Shown: positions 51,073-59,855, counted from the first letter of the stretch. The stretch: DNA of 64,000 nucleotides from Terriglobia bacterium (GCA_020072645.1 JAIQGK010000001.1:420191-484190); one strand, 5' to 3'. Numbers and translations: made by a program. Notes: generated from the sequence alone by a model not told the origin.

Positions 51073-51140
51073 CTGGGGGAATAAGCAGCCGCGGTATTGG
51101 TCACTTATCAAATGAAGTAACCGCGACCTTCGCCACCCAG
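51073..51140 (-). ncRNA. short Y-RNA-like unit A without tRNA-like module
   Basis: It keeps GGT, GGCGAA/TTCCCC (C-C at the mismatch position) and CTG/CAG outside, but inside only CGCG/CGCG and a 7-bp hairpin GTTACTT/AAGTGAC. At 68 nt it is half the size of the other units. The outer helix is weak and an alternative CCAC/GTGG hairpin exists, so it could be a degenerate copy. Confidence 0.5.
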
Positions 51141-51504
51141 TGGGTTCAAAGCCGTTGTATGAATACAAAGGTTAAGCTTGCAGGCTCAATAGCTTGCAGC
51201 ATTGCTCAAGTTTGGGTCGGTTTGCGTAGGACTGACGCGCCTGAGGTTAGCTGGAAAAATATTCAAACGCCCACAGGCTACCAGGACCTATGACCAGGTC
51301 TGTCAGCCTCCGCACCGGATTGTAGATAGTGCATTTCATTGGGCGTTACTCCTACGCATAGACAAGATAGCAAACTATAGCTTGCGCGTGAATACAGAAA
51401 ACACGGAATTGCAGAAAATAATTTGTGAAATGAAAAAAATTGCGGGTGAATGGCTGAAAGTTTAGTTCCTGTGTGGCTCGATGAACGGCTTCACAGGCGA
51501 CAAA
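51141..51504. other. leader region of the Y-RNA array
   Basis: About 360 nt upstream of the first unit. Expected to hold the array promoter on the minus strand, but I see no clear -35/-10 pair. Small hairpins such as TTGTAT/ATACAA (near 51155) are present; no gene is supported. Confidence 0.4.
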
Positions 51505-51723
51505 CTACTTCAGCTTTAACTTCTTCTTCACGATCTTGTGCAACTCGGCGGTGCGGCGTTCTTTGTAATAAGAGTCGGCATTTGCGATTTCGAGCTCATG
51601 CAGTTTCTGGCCACGTCCCGCGATGGGCGTGCAGATGGGAGTTTTAGGATCGGAAGGCTGGAGCTGCTGCGGGATAAAGGTTCCCACTAGTTTGCCTCGA
51701 GAGCTGATTATGTGAACTTTCAT
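51505..51723 (-). CDS. small hypothetical basic protein
   Basis: 72 residues from MKVHIISSRGKLVGTFIPQQ; a TTG 12 nt earlier is possible. It reads as a small beta hairpin (IISSRGKLVGTFIP), a Pro-rich turn, then a charged helix (HELEIANADSYYKERRTAEL) with a Lys-rich end. No family recognised. It follows the 89-residue gene by 21 nt on the same strand, so the two may be one transcript. Confidence 0.5.
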   Translation of the reverse strand: MKVHIISSRGKLVGTFIPQQLQPSDPKTPICTPIAGRGQKLHELEIANADSYYKERRTAELHKIVKKKLKLK

Positions 51724-51744
51724 AGGTATAGCCAATCTTTTCTT

Positions 51745-52014
51745 TTATAACCAATCCTGGAGATTCAGATTATGAGCAACATGCTGCGTGCCGGGATTGT
51801 GGATATCAACTGTATAGAAATTCTTGGAGTCACCGGTTGCACCAAGGCCCTGGTTCTGGGCCTGCAGCACAACCACGCCCAGAACATCGTCAATAATGTT
51901 GGGAGCGGCGGTCACAATGCCGACGTCCTGTCCGGTACCGTAACTGATGCTCCACGAAACAGTTTGTCCACCGGCCAAGCTGAACAATGGTCCTACCGAG
52001 CGATGATGCGCCAT
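51745..52014 (-). CDS. small hypothetical protein
   Basis: 89 residues with GAGGG before the ATG. The sequence is hydrophobic and Gly/Gln rich (LAGGQTVSWSISYGTGQDVG, IVTAAPNIIDDVLGVVVLQA, NPGTQHVAHNLNLQDW), like a short beta-sandwich or pilin/lectin fragment. No signal peptide and no known family. Confidence 0.5.
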   Translation of the reverse strand: MAHHRSVGPLFSLAGGQTVSWSISYGTGQDVGIVTAAPNIIDDVLGVVVLQAQNQGLGATGDSKNFYTVDIHNPGTQHVAHNLNLQDWL

Positions 52015-52093
52015 TGGAAACCCTCTCGCCCGGAATAGTGCGCCAGCCCGGTAAAACGTATCAAAAAAAATTGCAGACTGGCGCTCCTGGCGA

Positions 52094-53629
52094 TTACCAA
52101 CTGTAATGCGCGGTATAGGTCACCACTTTTTCTCCATCGGGTGGCACCTTCACGCGAAACTCGACGGTCTTGCTGTCCAGCTTGTTGAATGGGTCTGAAG
52201 TCTTTTGGATGTCCCAGTTCGTCCAGCGGTACAGGTGCTCGACCACGCGAATTTCCATGGGCTCTTTCTTATGGTTGCGCAGCTTGATCTCAAAGCTTTC
52301 ATCCAGCGTGCGTGCATGGCGGTCAATATTGAACCCGGTGCGTTTGCGCTCGCCTACGGCATCAAATACGTTGCCGGTGTAGAGACGGATAGTCTCGTCG
52401 CTGGGCGTGTGGTCGATCAGGTTTTCGCCGGTAAATTCAAGCTGGCCGTCCGTGTCGCGACGGTAGAAACGCACGCGGCCCTTGGGCAGCGGCATGCCGA
52501 GATGGTTTTCCTTGCTGTTCTTGAATTCCACCATCGACCAGATCTTGCTGTTCGACTGGATCCCGAAGTTTTCCATGTCGCGGATCTGCTCCATCTGATA
52601 GCCACGGTAGTTCTGGTCCAGCTTGAGGCCGTCATAGACATACAGCCGTTGTGATGGGACGCCGGATGCGCGCACGAATTCCACCTGCTTGGTTTCACGG
52701 TCGTAGAGAGTTGAAGGACGTTCAAGCGTGTAGAGGTGGTACTCGTCAAAGTTGCGCTCGGTGACGGCAGGTGCGAAAGAATCGGCTTTCGCTGCGAGAC
52801 CGAATGATTCGGAAACTGGCCCGCCCATGACTACCGGCTGAAGCTTGTTTACGTCCCCGGCCATCAGCTTGATGTGAGCGTTGGAAAAGGTCTTGCCGGT
52901 CTGGTTGTCCAGCGTGACCCAGCCGACGATATCGAGCAGATTGCCGCTGACGGGCGCGACCACGTTGTAGTCGGCGTGCCAGCTCATGCCGCCGGTCACA
53001 TAGCTGAATTCCGCATTGGTGCTGCCGGGACGGTCGCTCTGCAACAGCCAAGAGAGCGTGGGTTTCAAAATCGTGTCATTGCTCAGCGCGGGAAAGATAG
53101 GCTGCCCGGGAAGGCCGAACTGCAATTTGCCATCGATTTCAATGATCGGCTCGCCGTTGCCGGCGGCCACGTAAGCCTGTTGTGCCTGGTAATACTGCTG
53201 ATCGTATGCGCTGTATGCCTGGTAGTGCGGCGTGTAGCCGCTGCGGATGATCTTTCCCGGCACGAGCCTGCGGTTGCCGTCTTTATCCGGCACAAGGAAC
53301 TCAATGGTCTTGCCTTCATATAGGGCCAGCAGGCGGCCCTGCGAAGCCACGTCACTGCGATAGTTTTGCTCCAGAATGCGCAGATCGCGGCCGCTTTTCA
53401 GGTCGCGCAGGATGACCGAATCCGGCTCCAGATGAGCGGTGATGTCGGTAATTTCAAACTGGTTGGCGCCGCTTTTCAAGTCCAGCGGCAAAGTTTGCCG
53501 CACTACGGCAAACGATTGGTTATAGATGGTGAGAGCGGCAGAGTCATCGTTAGATTGGTTTGAAGTTTTTTGGGTCAGGCCGGTAGCAGCGCTGGCCAGC
53601 AAAAGTAGAAAAGTAAGAAATACCCGCAT
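52094..53629 (-). CDS. exported DUF4139-like protein
   Basis: 511 residues with a signal peptide ending at TGLTQK. DUF4139-like features: ALTIYNQSFAVVRQTLPLDL at the N-terminus, a middle Tyr/Gln-rich stretch (YQAYSAYDQQYYQAQQAYVA), YVTGGMSWHADYNVVAP, GWVTLDNQTGKTFSNAHIKL, and at the end LPKGRVRFYRRDTDGQLEF, then LRNHKKEPMEIRVVEHLYRW and VPPDGEKVVTYTAHYSW. The family is beta-rich and found in the periplasm or outer surface; its function is unknown. Monocistronic. Confidence 0.78.
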   Translation of the reverse strand: MRVFLTFLLLLASAATGLTQKTSNQSNDDSAALTIYNQSFAVVRQTLPLDLKSGANQFEITDITAHLEPDSVILRDLKSGRDLRILEQNYRSDVASQGRLLALYEGKTIEFLVPDKDGNRRLVPGKIIRSGYTPHYQAYSAYDQQYYQAQQAYVAAGNGEPIIEIDGKLQFGLPGQPIFPALSNDTILKPTLSWLLQSDRPGSTNAEFSYVTGGMSWHADYNVVAPVSGNLLDIVGWVTLDNQTGKTFSNAHIKLMAGDVNKLQPVVMGGPVSESFGLAAKADSFAPAVTERNFDEYHLYTLERPSTLYDRETKQVEFVRASGVPSQRLYVYDGLKLDQNYRGYQMEQIRDMENFGIQSNSKIWSMVEFKNSKENHLGMPLPKGRVRFYRRDTDGQLEFTGENLIDHTPSDETIRLYTGNVFDAVGERKRTGFNIDRHARTLDESFEIKLRNHKKEPMEIRVVEHLYRWTNWDIQKTSDPFNKLDSKTVEFRVKVPPDGEKVVTYTAHYSW

Positions 53630-53928
53630 AGGTGCACGTCCTTTATAGGTGAAGCATGGGCGGCCGAATCGGGGGAGAGGGAAAAGAGATTCTATGCCAA
53701 ACAGATGAACGAGGGACCGGAGGTTTCTTGCACGGGAAAAACGTGGGTAATGAAGAGGACCTAAAGGTAGTTAGTTTGATCGTGTTCCGAAAGAGTTGGG
53801 AAAAATAGAATCCCCAGAGAGCTTCGTTGCAACAGGGGTCCCTCCCCTTCGACAAGAGATCCTTCGCTCTGCTCAGGATTTCGCCTGCAGGCTCCCGCTT
53901 TGCTCACGCCTGCAAGAACGGCTCAAGC

Positions 53929-54972
53929 TCAGGGTCGGGATAGAGCATTAGCAATCCACTCCGCCGCCTCTTTCGTCCCCAGGCTCCCCCCGATATCAGA
54001 CGTCGTCTTTTTCTGCTGAACCGCAGCGAGCACGGCTTTGTTGATTCGATCGGATTCTTTGGCGAAGCCCAGATGATCCAGCATCATGGCCGCCGTGGAG
54101 ATAGCGCCGATGGGGTTGGCGATGTTCTTGCCCGCGAAGGGCGGCGCGGAGCCGTGCACCGGCTCAAACATTGAGGTCTTGCCGGGATGGATATTTCCGC
54201 TGGCGGCCATGCCCAGTCCGCCCTGCAGGGCCGCGGCCAGGTCGGTAATGATGTCGCCAAACATATTGTTGGTTACGATTACGTCAAATTGTTTGGGATC
54301 GCGCGCCATGTGCATGCAAAGGGCGTCCACATACATGTGTTGCGTCTGGATCTCCGGGTACTCAGCAGCGACGATCTTGAAAACGCGCTGCCACAGGCCG
54401 CCGGCAAAGGTCATGACGTTGGACTTGTCTGACATCAGGACTTTTTTGCGGCCCTGCTTGCGGGCCAGATCAAAGGCAAATCGGATTACGCGCTCCACGC
54501 CCTTGCGGGTGTTGAAATCTTCCTGCGTGGCAATCTCGTCGGGAGTACCTTGCTTGAGCACTCCGCCGGCGTCCACATAGGGGCCTTCAGTGTTTTCGCG
54601 AATCACAACAAAATCCACGTGCTCAGGCTTCACGCCCTTAAGTGGACAGAGCGCTTCATCGAGAAGCTTAACCGGACGCACGTTGGCGTAGAGGTCCATC
54701 TTGAAGCGCATGCCCAGCAGGATTTCTTTGGCATGGATATTGGTAGGCACGCGCGGATCGCCGAGGGCACCGACAAAGATCGCATCGAAATCGCGCGCCA
54801 GCATGGTGAAGCCGTCAGCGGGGATGGTGGTGCCGTCTTTCAGGTAGCGGTCAGCCGACCAATCAAAGGTAGTGAATTCGACTGCCGCGCCTGTTGCTTC
54901 AACGACCTTCAGGGCTGCGGGAATAACTTCTTTGCCAATGCCATCTCCGGGGACAACGGCGATTCTTTTCAT
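53929..54972 (-). CDS. leuB: 3-isopropylmalate dehydrogenase-like (IMDH/IDH family)
   Basis: 347 residues from MKRIAVVPGDGIGKEV; an upstream in-frame Met (55017) lies in a repeat and is rejected. Motifs: GDGIGKEVIPAA, LLGMRFKMDLYANVRPVKLL (substrate Arg), IRENTEGPYVDAGG, MYVDALCMHMARDPKQFDVI, NMFGDIITDLAAALQGGLGM (metal Asp) and EPVHGSAPPFAGKNIANPIG (NAD loop). NAD-dependent oxidative decarboxylation of 3-isopropylmalate in leucine synthesis is most likely; tartrate or homoisocitrate dehydrogenase remain possible because no leuA/leuC/leuD genes are adjacent. The repeat copy 4 forms its leader. Confidence 0.85.
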   Translation of the reverse strand: MKRIAVVPGDGIGKEVIPAALKVVEATGAAVEFTTFDWSADRYLKDGTTIPADGFTMLARDFDAIFVGALGDPRVPTNIHAKEILLGMRFKMDLYANVRPVKLLDEALCPLKGVKPEHVDFVVIRENTEGPYVDAGGVLKQGTPDEIATQEDFNTRKGVERVIRFAFDLARKQGRKKVLMSDKSNVMTFAGGLWQRVFKIVAAEYPEIQTQHMYVDALCMHMARDPKQFDVIVTNNMFGDIITDLAAALQGGLGMAASGNIHPGKTSMFEPVHGSAPPFAGKNIANPIGAISTAAMMLDHLGFAKESDRINKAVLAAVQQKKTTSDIGGSLGTKEAAEWIANALSRP

Positions 54973-54973
54973 T

Positions 54974-55070
54974 TTGTCGCTACGCTCCAAACCGCTTACG
55001 CATCCTTTTCCGGGCAACGATGGCTCTGCCCTGACGCAACGAGCTCGGCGCGCGAGCCGGCCTCGCTCTT
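54974..55070 (-). repeat. interspersed two-hairpin repeat, copy 4, in the leuB leader
   Basis: Minus strand AGAGCGAGGCCGGCTCGCGC, hairpin GGCTCGCGCGCCGAGCT, then GTAAGCGGTTTGGAGCGTAG ending just before the ATG of the leuB-like gene. In this copy the first stem has compensating changes. It is 4 kb from the other three copies. Confidence 0.75.
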
Positions 55071-55252
55071 ATGATTCATGTTCTTTAGTGACGAACTTTT
55101 TTGTAACAACAATGAAATATATCAAAAGCGCTTCATCAACCTCGGCAAACTTCGGCAGGAGTCAGGAAAAGAACGCCGCTGCATCATGTGGCGGCTTTCA
55201 ATGAATGAATCGGCAAGACCCGGGCCGCAGTCCTTTACCTCATCCGCCAAGG

Positions 55253-55427
55253 GTGGCGACGATCAAAGATTACGCGCGATGTTGGCGGCAAAGTTCGACT
55301 GCAACAGGACAAGAAGATTGTCTGGATTCTGGGCTATGAGAACGCCAATGCGGTGCAACGCTCGCTGCGCTTCTTTGCTCAGAAGCGCAGGAATCAAGAC
55401 TTAAAGGAAGCGCGAGCCGCGGCGTGA
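55253..55427 (+). pseudogene. fragment of an unidentified small protein gene
   Basis: VATIKDYAR, then after a frame change RDVGGKVRLQQDKKIVWILG followed by YENANAVQRSLRFFAQKRRN and a stop at 55427. The codon use is gene-like but no start or intact frame exists. It may be the tail of a decayed cytoplasmic protein. No family recognised. Confidence 0.35.
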
Positions 55428-55636
55428 TGCTCCGCTCCAGCATATAGCTGCTGATGGACATCCTTGCGCGTGCGATCATTTTGGCGGTCGTTATGATCGG
55501 ATCGCGCGGACCCAAGTCCGAAAATCACCAACAGCAGAACGGATGTGACCAGCCATAAAAGGGCCACTCCAAAAACAAGCCTATTGAGCCGCGCGGTATG
55601 CTGCAGCCTGATTTTTTTTTCTCTTTGTAATCTCAT
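55394..55636 (-). CDS. doubtful single-pass membrane protein
   Basis: 80 residues: basic start, one membrane segment (LVFGVALLWLVTSVLLLVIF), then a polar His/Arg-rich end. It overlaps the fragment on the other strand. No ribosome site is obvious, so it may be chance. Confidence 0.35.
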   Translation of the reverse strand: MRLQREKKIRLQHTARLNRLVFGVALLWLVTSVLLLVIFGLGSARSDHNDRQNDRTRKDVHQQLYAGAEHHAAARASFKS

Positions 55637-56092
55637 GTCTATTTCTATAGATGCCCATAGGCACGAGTTCGTTACTGCTGCCGGATAGAAAAAGAGAAAT
55701 TAATTATTCTTTTTGGCAGCAGCGGAATTCTTTTGTTCGTCACAAAAATTACGAAAAAAAAACACGCAGAAATTGCAGCGATTCTAAAGCGGTTTTGCAC
55801 TGGCTGTATTCCGACGTGCTTTGCACTGGGGCTAAAGCCCGAATTTTATAGTCCTTTACGAGGCACTGAAGGGCCGCTCTTCCACCGATCGACTACAGCA
55901 TTCAAGATATGGATTTCAAGGTGGTGTGTCCCACAGGCTTCAGCGCCGGACGCCGGCGGTTATTGCGCTTGCAACGCAGGCATAAATGTCCAGCTCCACC
56001 CTCACTGGATCCAGCTCTCTGGAAGTGCTTTAGCACAAAAATATTTGCAAAGAATGCTGGGCAATGTCAGGGCCGAGCGTTAGCAACTCTTT
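55637..56092. other. gene-free stretch
   Basis: About 450 nt with a long A-rich tract near 55750 (ACGAAAAAAAAACACG). It contains a short reading frame but no supported gene, RNA or repeat; two partial inverted repeats around 55820-55880 (GCACTGGGGCTAAAGCCCGA) have REP character. Confidence 0.4.
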
Positions 56093-58606
56093 TTATGGTG
56101 TCACCGTGACGCTCAGAGCAGACGAATGACTGACGCCGGAAGTAGCCGTTACGGTGACGCTTGAAAAGCCCGGAGGCGTGCCTGTCTTAGGATTTGGTTG
56201 TGGGCTGCCTCCGCCACAACTGGCAACCAGAAGAGCCAGCGCAATGATCCCAAAAACGGCTGAAAAATGCCTGGCCTTTTTGCCGCGGTTGTTTCTTCCT
56301 ACCACGAAAAATCCAAACACAATTCCAAGCGCCCAGGCAGTGGACGTCCAGCGATGCAAGCCAGCAATTGGGACAGCAAGGGAACTTGCAGCGGTGGTAT
56401 TGAGGGTAAGAGTGGTGGAAACCGGCGAGCCGTTAGGTGTAACGCTGGCGGGTGAGAAAGTACAGCTGGATGCAGCCGGAAGGCCGCTGCAGGCGAACGT
56501 TACCGGCGAATTCATGCCATTGACCGGGCTGATGGTAATGGTAAACGTGGCGCTCTGGCCCGCTTTGATGGTTGCACCGGCGGGCGAAGCGTCCATAGAG
56601 AAATCTCCATTCGGATTGCCCACGACCAGAGTTGTGGTTCCGGTGCTGGGGGCCAGGACTGCGTCACCAGGATATTCAGCGGTAATAGTGTATGTGCCCT
56701 GAAATTGCGGTGTGAACAATACGGGATTCGGCGGGTTCTGCGGCGCCGTGGTCAGGAACGCGCCATTCACCCGATAAATGAACTTTGAAGGAGGATTGCT
56801 GACTCCAACCACTGTTGCGTTCAGCGAAAAGACTTGACTGGCGGCGGGAAATAAGCTGGCCGTCAGGTGAACAGAACTGGCTGTCCGCACCGCAGTAAGA
56901 GAACGTACGTCTTCAACCAAAGTGAGAGAGGTGGCAGGAGGAAATGATGCGTCTCCGCCGTACGTGGCCGTGATGTTGTGAAGACCCGCGGTGGGAAAGA
57001 CAACCTGTGAAAGAGCGTCAACTGGCAGCCGCGCGATTGTTCCCAGCAGAGGAGAGGAGCCCAGGACATCTCCATCGGCCTTGAATACAACGCTGCCTCC
57101 GGGAGAACTGGTTGAGGGAGCGCTGGGCGTGACATCGGCAATGAATGTAACTGGATTCAACTGCCTGGCTGGCGTAACGGATGTGGTCAGCGTAATGTTG
57201 GGAACGGCCCCGGCCGGCGGGCCAGGATTTACGGCCACGGCTATCGGTGAAAGGGATGCGCTCGGCGCAAAGAGAGTGTTGGTGGAAGGATCAAGCACTC
57301 CGGCAAAGCTGGCGTTCACATTGTGCAAGCCGGCTGCAAAGGTAAAGTCGAGCGCTGCATTGCCATAAATATTCACCGTGGCAGTTCCCAGTGTTGTGGA
57401 GCCTTCAGTGAACGTAACCGTGCCAACACCGTTCGGGCTTCCGGCATTCAGCGAGCTAACATTGGCAATGAGCGTGACCGGCGCGGCTGTGCTGGCCGTG
57501 GCTGCGGAAGCGCTGATCTGCGTCTGGCTGGCGGTAGCAATGCTGACGGGAGTAGTTCCAGGATTGAGAAAGACAGAAACATTCGCCAGGTTCAGCGGAT
57601 CTTGCAGCACCAGGTCAGGGAAGCCGTCACCGTTTAGATCAGCTATGGCGAGAATACCAAAGGCCGAATTTGAGATGGTAATGGGGTCACCAAACCCGCC
57701 ATGTCCGTTGCCGGGATAGTAGCGGATCCCGGGGGCCAGCACCTCTGCCTGCACAAAATCCGTAGTACCGTTATGGTCAAAATCCACCGGGATTCCATCC
57801 GCCAGCTTGATGCTGTTGATCCTGAGCTGCGTATAGAGTGAGCCGCCCTGGCCGTCTCCAAAGAAGGTAATAAACTGGCTGGGATAGTCAGGGATGGAAT
57901 CGCCGTTCAGGTCCGGGGATAACGTACAATTCTGGCCGTTCTCAAGTTTCCCTGTGATAAACCCAGCGGGCATATTGTTCAGAGCAACGTAGCAGACAGA
58001 TCCGCCAGACCTGACGTTGCCCCCAACGGCAAACAGGTCAGGTTTGCCATCCAGATTTGCGTCAGTGACATAAAGGTGCCCGAAGGTCGCGCCTTCCAGG
58101 CCAATCGTAAACAGGCGGGGCGGCAGAAAGCCCCCATGTCCATCTCCAAAAAGGATGGCAATAGATTCTCCTGAGGCGAAAGCGATGTCTGGAAAACCGT
58201 CACCATTGAGGTCAGCTACAGCAACAGGCGCCTGGTCAATCTCAATGCTGCCAAGAGCTATGGGTGTTGCGGCTGAAAAATTGCCGGCGCCGTCACCGAA
58301 AAGAGTTTCGAATGTCAAACCCGGAGCCGAAATCTCGCTAACAAGAATGTCCAGGTGGCCATCGTTGTTGAAGTCGGCCAGAGCCACTGTAAACACCGGG
58401 TGGCTCACGGGAAGAAAGTGCGTTGCCGTGAGCGTACCAGCGCCATCATTGATGAGAACTGTGACGGTGTTCGGGCTTATGTTTCCTGCCACGACATCGA
58501 GCTTGCCGTCGCCATTGAGATCGCCGACTGCAGCCGCTTGGGCGGAAGCTAGACAATGAAAGCAAAAAAAGAAGAATAAAACGGAGAGAAGAAACCGGAT
58601 ACGCAT
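56093..58606 (-). CDS. large secreted FG-GAP / Ig-like repeat protein
   Basis: 837 residues, signal peptide MRIRFLLSVLFFFFCFHCLA. Residues 30-345 carry about six FG-GAP/VCBS repeats with DxNxDGxxD calcium loops (VGDLNGDGKLDVVAG, LADFNNDGHLDILVS, VADLNGDGFPDIAFAS, IADLNGDGFPDLVLQ), predicted as a beta-propeller. Residues 370-680 are three Ig-like (Big_5) domains (VTFTEGSTTLGTATV, ITATYGGDASFPPATSLTLV). Then a beta domain with ACSGLPAASSCTFSPASVTP, a membrane segment (WALGIVFGFFVVGRNNRGKK) and a Cys-Gly-Gly-Gly lipobox-like end (LLVASCGGGSPQP). Typical acidobacterial surface protein; partner unknown. Confidence 0.85.
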   Translation of the reverse strand: MRIRFLLSVLFFFFCFHCLASAQAAAVGDLNGDGKLDVVAGNISPNTVTVLINDGAGTLTATHFLPVSHPVFTVALADFNNDGHLDILVSEISAPGLTFETLFGDGAGNFSAATPIALGSIEIDQAPVAVADLNGDGFPDIAFASGESIAILFGDGHGGFLPPRLFTIGLEGATFGHLYVTDANLDGKPDLFAVGGNVRSGGSVCYVALNNMPAGFITGKLENGQNCTLSPDLNGDSIPDYPSQFITFFGDGQGGSLYTQLRINSIKLADGIPVDFDHNGTTDFVQAEVLAPGIRYYPGNGHGGFGDPITISNSAFGILAIADLNGDGFPDLVLQDPLNLANVSVFLNPGTTPVSIATASQTQISASAATASTAAPVTLIANVSSLNAGSPNGVGTVTFTEGSTTLGTATVNIYGNAALDFTFAAGLHNVNASFAGVLDPSTNTLFAPSASLSPIAVAVNPGPPAGAVPNITLTTSVTPARQLNPVTFIADVTPSAPSTSSPGGSVVFKADGDVLGSSPLLGTIARLPVDALSQVVFPTAGLHNITATYGGDASFPPATSLTLVEDVRSLTAVRTASSVHLTASLFPAASQVFSLNATVVGVSNPPSKFIYRVNGAFLTTAPQNPPNPVLFTPQFQGTYTITAEYPGDAVLAPSTGTTTLVVGNPNGDFSMDASPAGATIKAGQSATFTITISPVNGMNSPVTFACSGLPAASSCTFSPASVTPNGSPVSTTLTLNTTAASSLAVPIAGLHRWTSTAWALGIVFGFFVVGRNNRGKKARHFSAVFGIIALALLVASCGGGSPQPNPKTGTPPGFSSVTVTATSGVSHSSALSVTVTP

Positions 58607-58711
58607 AAAAAATCCACCTACTCTGGGTCGGGTGATTCATTTTAACGCAGCGAAGTAGGTTCGTGTGCGCAAAATATCAGGAATCTATAGGAACCAACAA
58701 TCCAAGCTAGT

Positions 58712-59191
58712 TCATTGGCTTAGACTGGGTATGCGCGTGTTACCAAAGTCCAAAGCTACCTTCCAGCAGCCATCTATCTTTCGCCAGACGGTGGTATACA
58801 TTCCGCGCGAGATTGTGGAACCGTTTCTAGCTTCATACTGACCATAGGTATAGCCAAGCGTGCCATCCTTGGAAGCTTCAGCATGGTTCGGCGACCATGT
58901 GAGGGTGAAATCTCTATCGGCAAACACAGGCTGGTAAAAAGCGCGCAATGCATTCTTGCCGGTGACGGTCTGGCCATCGTGAATGATGGAAGCGTCATCG
59001 GCAAAGAAATCCATCCAGCCATCCAGGCGGCGGGCGGTGTGTCTGGCGAAGTTGAGATCGGCATCACGAAGTTCTTGTTCCCATATCGAGGCCTGTGCGG
59101 CGGGTGATAAGGGACGTGAAGTGGGTTTCTGTGCGGCGCCCATCGTGGCTGCCAGTGAGAGTACAAATAAAAAAATAAAAAAACGGGGCAT
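58712..59191 (-). CDS. exported SnoaL-like (DUF4440) protein
   Basis: 159 residues from MPRFFIFLFVLSLAATMGAA, with AAGG close upstream. Mature part is an NTF2-like/SnoaL fold: EQELRDADLNFARHTARRLD, GWMDFFADDASIIHDGQTVT, GKNALRAFYQPVFADRDFTL, GYTYGQYEARN and SRGMYTTVWRKIDGCWKVAL. Such small exported domains bind lipids or act as inhibitors; no catalytic residue is assigned. Monocistronic. Confidence 0.75.
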   Translation of the reverse strand: MPRFFIFLFVLSLAATMGAAQKPTSRPLSPAAQASIWEQELRDADLNFARHTARRLDGWMDFFADDASIIHDGQTVTGKNALRAFYQPVFADRDFTLTWSPNHAEASKDGTLGYTYGQYEARNGSTISRGMYTTVWRKIDGCWKVALDFGNTRIPSLSQ

Positions 59192-59621
59192 TTTCAACCT
59201 TCGGCATCGAAAGTGCCGCCAGTGAATTGGACCGCTACGACGGCCTCCTGATTCTACGACCAATTGCCGTAGGACCAAAGTCTTCAAGATTGCGTACTCA
59301 GATAGGGACCTCTCGCTTCGCTTCGAGATTGGTTAAAGTCTTCTTTTCCACCAATATCCACAGCTCTGCACCAATCTTCGGCATTGCTCTCTGTCGCGAC
59401 GGTAGGTAGATTCGCAATACCAGTTGTAAGCCGCTTTTGATCAGAGTTTTCACCAGCCAACAATTCCACAGGATTACCGTCGCGTAGCCGACGGGCGAGA
59501 TTTGCTTGTGGATAAATTCCCACGTGTACCAAGGGAGAAACCACCCCGAAATCGGTCATTTTCCGGTAAAGGATGGGAAACAAACTACTTGAGTCATGTG
59601 GCGGCGTTTGGGCGACTAAGG
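59192..59621. other. gene-free stretch before the nrdJ operon
   Basis: About 430 nt. A minus-strand frame of 99 codons (59284-59583) has no ribosome site and no recognisable protein. No RNA gene seen. The regulatory boxes follow. Confidence 0.45.
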
Positions 59622-59672
59622 TACAATAGATTGTATAAGACTCTTGACACGCACAATATACAGGCGTAAGTT
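59622..59672 (+). promoter_or_regulatory. two NrdR-box-like palindromes over a promoter
   Basis: TACAATAGATTGTATA (59622-59637) and CGCACAATATACAGGC (59650-59665) match the NrdR box consensus ACACwATATATwGTGT at the core. Their equal positions are 30 bp apart, close to the usual three helical turns. TTGACA (59644-59649) with a 17-nt gap to TAAGTT (59667) gives a possible promoter. NrdR represses ribonucleotide reductase operons when ATP/dATP is high; this fits nrdJ 0.8 kb downstream. Confidence 0.55.
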
Positions 59673-59855
59673 TCCAACACTACGGTTGTTCTGGCCGGAC
59701 CCGCGGCAAGTCAGGAACGGGTCACAGACAGCCTGAAGACTACCCGGCGTCAGAGGTGCCGCCGGAAACAATAATCGCGGTGAACTTCATATTTGTGTGT
59801 GCGCATCACCGGGCCCGACCGGTGCTGCTTAACCGTGCTTTGGGGGAAGAGACGT

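Noticed and set aside
50201..51140. Repeated short peptide GGE(D/G)xxY(F/I) in all four units
   Set aside because: The peptide comes from translating the conserved GGTGGYGAAG motif; stops follow within a few codons in three units, and the changes keep base pairing rather than codons.
59284..59583. 99-codon minus-strand frame upstream of the nrdJ promoter
   Set aside because: No ribosome site, no recognisable domain.
59640..59855. Cobalamin riboswitch before the B12-dependent reductase operon
   Set aside because: No B12 box or conserved core could be found; the NrdR-like boxes explain the region better.
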